From Diploscapter coronatus (Eukaryota > Nematoda > Chromadorea > Rhabditida > Rhabditidae): a stretch of DNA of 64,000 nucleotides. The stretch lies in assembly GCA_964036155.1 (NCBI GenBank), contig OZ038422.1, positions 3,247,201-3,311,200 on the forward strand. Reading direction: 5' to 3'. The number at the start of each line of letters is the position of its first letter. Position 1 is the first letter of the stretch. Below are positions 60,201 through 64,000 of this stretch, one piece after another. Under the pieces are notes generated by a model. That model was not told where the DNA came from and did no database searches. It worked only from the letters and a program-made list of their open reading frames with translations. The translations under genes and the position numbers were made by a program.

Positions 60201-63200
60201 CTTTGCTGACCTTTCTTCAGTCGAATTCCTGTAATTTCCTTCTAAAGTGCAGCATCAAAACACCGCGACAGACGCCTTTTGCAGACTAATTCGAATCCGT
60301 GAGAGGATGAAAGTAGACGAAAGAAAGTAGTTTTTATTTAAACTTATCAATTGGGGGAAATTTTTGTTGAAATTTGTTATGTCTCAAGACACGAATATTG
60401 AACGCTTTTATTTCGATCGTTTTCAAAAACTTGAAACTAATCGCATCCAATGTCCATACTTCGAATTACTTTATGAATATTGAAGCCGAAATATCACCAC
60501 TATTATCTCAACCATCACTTCTTAAATTTCAAAACATCATATACGAATTGAACTTATCTAATTACTTGGTTCTTCAAAATAAACCATCGGAATTTTCTCA
60601 CTCAGTCAATTTATCAACAACAATTGCCATATTTCATGTTGTTCCGATCTTCGATTCGGTTTTGCTTCCGTTGCTTGATCACTTTTGCTGCCAATCAACT
60701 CGCTCTTCTCAATCTTCTTCATTTCTCCCGTTTCTTCGAATTTCCCAATTTTTGTTCCCAAACATTCTTTCCAACGGGCGTCTGAACTGCTACAGATTCC
60801 TGGCTGTAGCCCCGGGGGAAAACAAGAGGGAAGCGTCGAAATGAAATTCGAAGAAAAATGACCGCTGAAGATGATTTATAGAGGAAGTTTTCAAGAAGCT
60901 GTAAAATCTTTATTTGGAACAACGACTAAAAGTGAAACATTCATAGACCAGAGATTTCTGTCTCATGAGGATATATAGACATAACTTGGGTTATCTTAGT
61001 AGAAGTGTTTTGGAACGGTAACAATGCTAGCCATAAACGCATCGACCTTACATTGACTTTTGCAACGCATTTGAAATATTTCTGATGGAGAAGATATTTT
61101 GAATAGGAATCGGTTGAATGAAATAGGCAGCCAGTATTCAATGTGCATGAATATATCATCTCTGCAAATGGGTGACTTTTCAAGTTAGTGCTGAGGAAAT
61201 TGGGTGAACATTCCAAATGGCCTCTGAAACACATCTCTCTGAGATCGTTGTGCATTCATCACATTTCTGCGTGTTTCTGCAGACCAACTGTCCTGTTTCG
61301 ATGCTCCGCCCTTCTGCTCTCCATCTGCTGCTGCTGCTGTGTTATGCGGTCGAAAAGCAAAGTTCTGCCATGGACATGCAAAGGAGATGGAGAAGAAAGA
61401 AAGGAGAAGAGAGCACGAGTCCTCGGTCCGTCCCTACATCCTCACTCTTTCCGAGTCTGCACGTCTTCATGCAACAAGGAGCTCATCATTCTCTTTCAGC
61501 AGCCATTTTGCTTATTTTTTCCCAATCAATGCAAGGAGCATGTTCCTTCTTCCGAGGATCTCGCACCTCAAAAGATTTATTCTCTTGCGGGTTCTGGATT
61601 CGACCATCAATCCTTACCTTTGACATGAAAGATCAGGATCTTCACTCTTTCCACCCATTCTTTCGTAAGTTTCTTCCTCAACCAATGCAAGGGCATAATT
61701 TTTCGTCTGAAGACACGCATCTTAGAACATTTCTTGTGGTTCTTTAAAAGTAGGCAATTTGCCTTCCTCATTTCTTGTTATTTACATGGATGAAGCTCAT
61801 CATTCTCTTCGCCAGACATTTTGCTCATTCTCTTCTCAATCAATTTTTGAGCGCATTTCTATTAGAGCCTTGAATACGTCAAAAAGGACTTTCGTTATTG
61901 GACTTTTGTTCTTCCTTATTGCTAGCTGTCGTCGTCATCCCTGGATCATTTTCTTCCTTCACCTTTCCCCCTGAATCCTCACAATCTTCTGCTTAAATCG
62001 ATTCTGATATATATTATCTTTTTCGGTGGACCTTTCACTTCAGTATATTCTTGTTTTCTGAACCATAGCGTTCCTTCCTTTCCTTTCTAACTAGACATGT
62101 TGTGCAATGCTCGGATGTAAATGATTCAAAAGCTGTCTACCCATGCTTTGCAGCCCAATTAGTCAAATAATCAGGCTCATGTGACTTCCCAGTTATTTTC
62201 ATCCTCTTGTACTTGTGAATATCTCGGAATGAGTGAAATTTTGAAATTTGCCTGCTCTCTTCAGGTGGTTTTTTTTATCAGCTTTGCTATTCATTCATCC
62301 GAGGAATCAATGTTGAAAGGGGACTGAGAAGCACAAGCCCATCCTAGCAGCAGCTATTGTTGTCTGCAACAAAGCCTCAAATCCCCATCAAATGTCCTAC
62401 TGCTCTATTTTTGCTGCTGAGCTGAAGGAGAGCGCTTCCCATCGAGTTATTTCCGGCATTCAGTAGTTTGGGCTCATTGATTGAAGAAGACACTCGAGTT
62501 GCAGGACAGATTAATTTTGAATTGAAACCTTCTGTTGATTATTATTTTTCCTATCCCGTTTCTAGTTCAACTGCCTATCAATTATTCAAGTCAGTCAATG
62601 CATTTTAGTTCAGAAGCATACTCAGAGAATCTTAATGACACATTGACTGTTTTCTTGTGGAAGAGTTTTCAGATAATTGTAAAACATTTTTCAGTCCTAC
62701 AACAACTCTATCATAATTAAGCTTTTTACATTTATTTTGAATAAGATATTTGCTAAAACGTGTCTACGAAATTTCGTTGAATATTGAATTAGCAGTTGCT
62801 GTGGCAAACGTAACGAATTCGTCGTATAAAAACTTCCGGTATAGATTATTTTTATATGTGCGTTCGTCAGATAAAATGTAAATAATCTCCATTTCAAAAT
62901 TTGATCGACAAATTCTCGCAAATTTGATTAATCATTGCCCATGTTTCTGTTCTTCGCTCGTCCAATTCGTTCCTGTAAAGCAAAATGTTCTTATTTTGCA
63001 AAAGAGCTTCCTCTTTTAATTCGATTTTCGATAGTTAATTTGCTCAGAATATCTTTCTCAACATCGTTGTTCCTGAATTTTCGATCAATTTCTAATTTAA
63101 TTCTAATATTCTTGAGATGACTCAGATTTCCTTCCATTTCAGAAAACCAAAGGGATTATTGCTTTATATATTCAATAGGCTTGATTTTTGTTCACCATCC

Positions 63201-63787
63201 TTCTTCCGAATAAATATTTGAGCTTTAAAGTTTCGTTTGACCATTTGGTTCAAACCTTCTCCTTCTCCTTTGTTTCCTTTGCTTATTTCGGTGTGCATTT
63301 TCGAATTTCCCGAATCTCACAATCAGTTTCCAACATCGAATCGAATTAACGCCCCGCTCCGATTGCGAAGTGTTTCCATTCTCTAAATTTGTGGGTTGAA
63401 GTCGAGCTTTCTAAGAACTTTCAAGCAGGGAAATTTCTGTTCTTGATAATTGTATAACATGACCACTTTGCGCGATATCAACAATTCGAGAGTTCTAATA
63501 AGATCGAATTTCCAAAGAAATTGACGTTTCGTGGAAGTTATTATCTGTAACCTTTGATCCTTTTAACTTAGCAAAATAAAGATTTTTGAATAGGTGTCTA
63601 ATTTCTGGGAGCGAGGCGAAAGAATATTACTTAGTTGTTCTGGTTCTTTGTACTTTTCCAATCAATTCCCTCTCCTAAATGCAGAATTTACTCGTACCTA
63701 CGATCGGCCACATCTATAAATCTTGAAAATTGCTAATCCGTCGATTATTCGTTCGCTTTTTCGGTCGTTAAATCGTGTTCATTTCTG
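57227..63787. other. 6.5-kb region without a supported gene
   Basis: Upstream of the MEIS-like gene. Short frames on both strands (for example 59348-59679, 60374-60844 and 61188-61747) start with non-ATG codons or have lopsided Ser/Leu/Phe composition, and none has splice partners. GC-richer patches at 57810-57960, 58290-58380 and 59150-59350 could be regulatory or 5'UTR. A degenerate tandem repeat is at 61478-61900. I cannot exclude small exons or noncoding RNAs. Confidence 0.45.
61478..61900 (+). repeat. Degenerate tandem repeat, about three units
   Basis: CTCATCATTCTCTTTCAGCA at about 61480 recurs as CTCATCATTCTCTTCGCCAG at about 61796, each followed by CATTTTGCT(T/C)ATT and AATCAAT. A middle unit shares AACCAATGCAAGGGCATA with AATCAATGCAAGGAGCATG. 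Units are about 150 bp and poorly conserved. Confidence 0.4.
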
Positions 63788-63910
63788 ATGGCGAATAAAC
63801 TCCAAGAAAAGTCACAAAATTTTCAGTTGATGCAAGTCGACCTTTACTTGCCAACATTGAACTTTCCCCAGGTTTTCACATCGCCTTCCTGCGCTCCGAC
63901 TCCCGTTCAG
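63788..63910 (+). CDS. Probable first coding exon of a gene leaving the window on the right
   Basis: ATG at 63788 opens 41 codons ending in GTTCAG|GTAAAC, a good donor. The predicted N-terminus is MANKLQEKSQNF, then LYLPTLNFPQVFTSPSCAPT. A second in-frame ATG lies at 63830, directly after a TTTTCAG, so the true start may be there with an upstream or trans-spliced leader. Composition is more GC-rich than the surroundings. No family recognised. Confidence 0.4.
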
Positions 63911-64000
63911 GTAAACTAAACTTCAGCATCAAGAAAATTAGTAAAATAGTTACGTGGAACTGAACAGAATAAAGATAGGAAAAAGAAAGAACCAAATTTT

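Noticed and set aside
60374..60844. 156-codon plus-strand frame
   Set aside because: Does not start with ATG, composition is Ser/Leu/Phe-heavy as expected of pyrimidine-rich noncoding DNA, and no partner exons.
61188..61747. Overlapping 146- and 176-codon frames
   Set aside because: They lie over a pyrimidine-rich degenerate tandem repeat and read in all three frames, so length is a composition effect.

Overview
The window looks like nuclear DNA of a nematode, or at least an ecdysozoan. It is AT-rich and dense in short introns (often 31-60 nt) with TTTTCAG/ATTTTAG acceptors. The protein families fit: a NAS-type astacin with a FEGDI propeptide motif and two ShK domains, a crustacean-hyperglycemic-hormone-like peptide, and mosaic CUB/sushi/EGF receptors. 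Species and chromosome cannot be read from the sequence. Exon structures were built by hand from open frames, splice consensus and reading phase. The large genes close with consistent phase except where stated.

Layout: (1) 1-210 (+) last exon of a gene entering from the left. (2) 1595-5344 (+) unrecognised secreted protein, 369 aa, nine exons. (3) 6227-7203 (-) small secreted precursor ending in a CHH/ITP-type cysteine motif; middle exon(s) unresolved. (4) 9543-12816 (+) RBR E3 ubiquitin ligase of the RNF216/TRIAD3 type, 485 aa, twelve exons. (5) 13015-33775 (-) giant single-pass receptor, about 2,650 aa and at least 46 exons: C-type lectin, LDLa-like, CUB, sushi, EGF, pentraxin/laminin-G-like, HYR, GCC2/GCC3-like, TM and a long tail. 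Its 5.8-kb first intron is packed with repeats. (6) 34330-38112 (-) astacin, 449 aa, thirteen exons. (7) 41048-43796 (+) secreted 410-aa precursor with a trunk/noggin-like cystine knot and a GATA-site cluster upstream. (8) 44436-57226 (-) MEIS/PKNOX N-terminal-domain protein, 312 aa, without a homeodomain. (9) 51209-55503 (+) a Gln/Pro-rich, probably GPI-anchored protein nested in the 9.8-kb intron of (8). (10) 63788-63910 (+) probable first exon of a gene leaving on the right.

Several genes act at the cell surface or outside the cell (receptor, protease, two candidate hormones or ligands, GPI protein). They are not an operon: strands alternate and spacing is large. Introns carry many small inverted-repeat elements. 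The most striking is a 219-bp hAT-like MITE at 21656-21874. It is flanked by 8-bp target duplications, and the AG|GT inside each duplication serves as acceptor and donor, so the element is essentially the whole intron. This is the introner mode of intron birth. Other notable elements are a Helitron-like 3' end with GCGAAGC hairpins (33281-33338) and a mariner-like element nested in a hAT-like element (30335-31481). About 57.2-63.8 kb holds no gene I can support.
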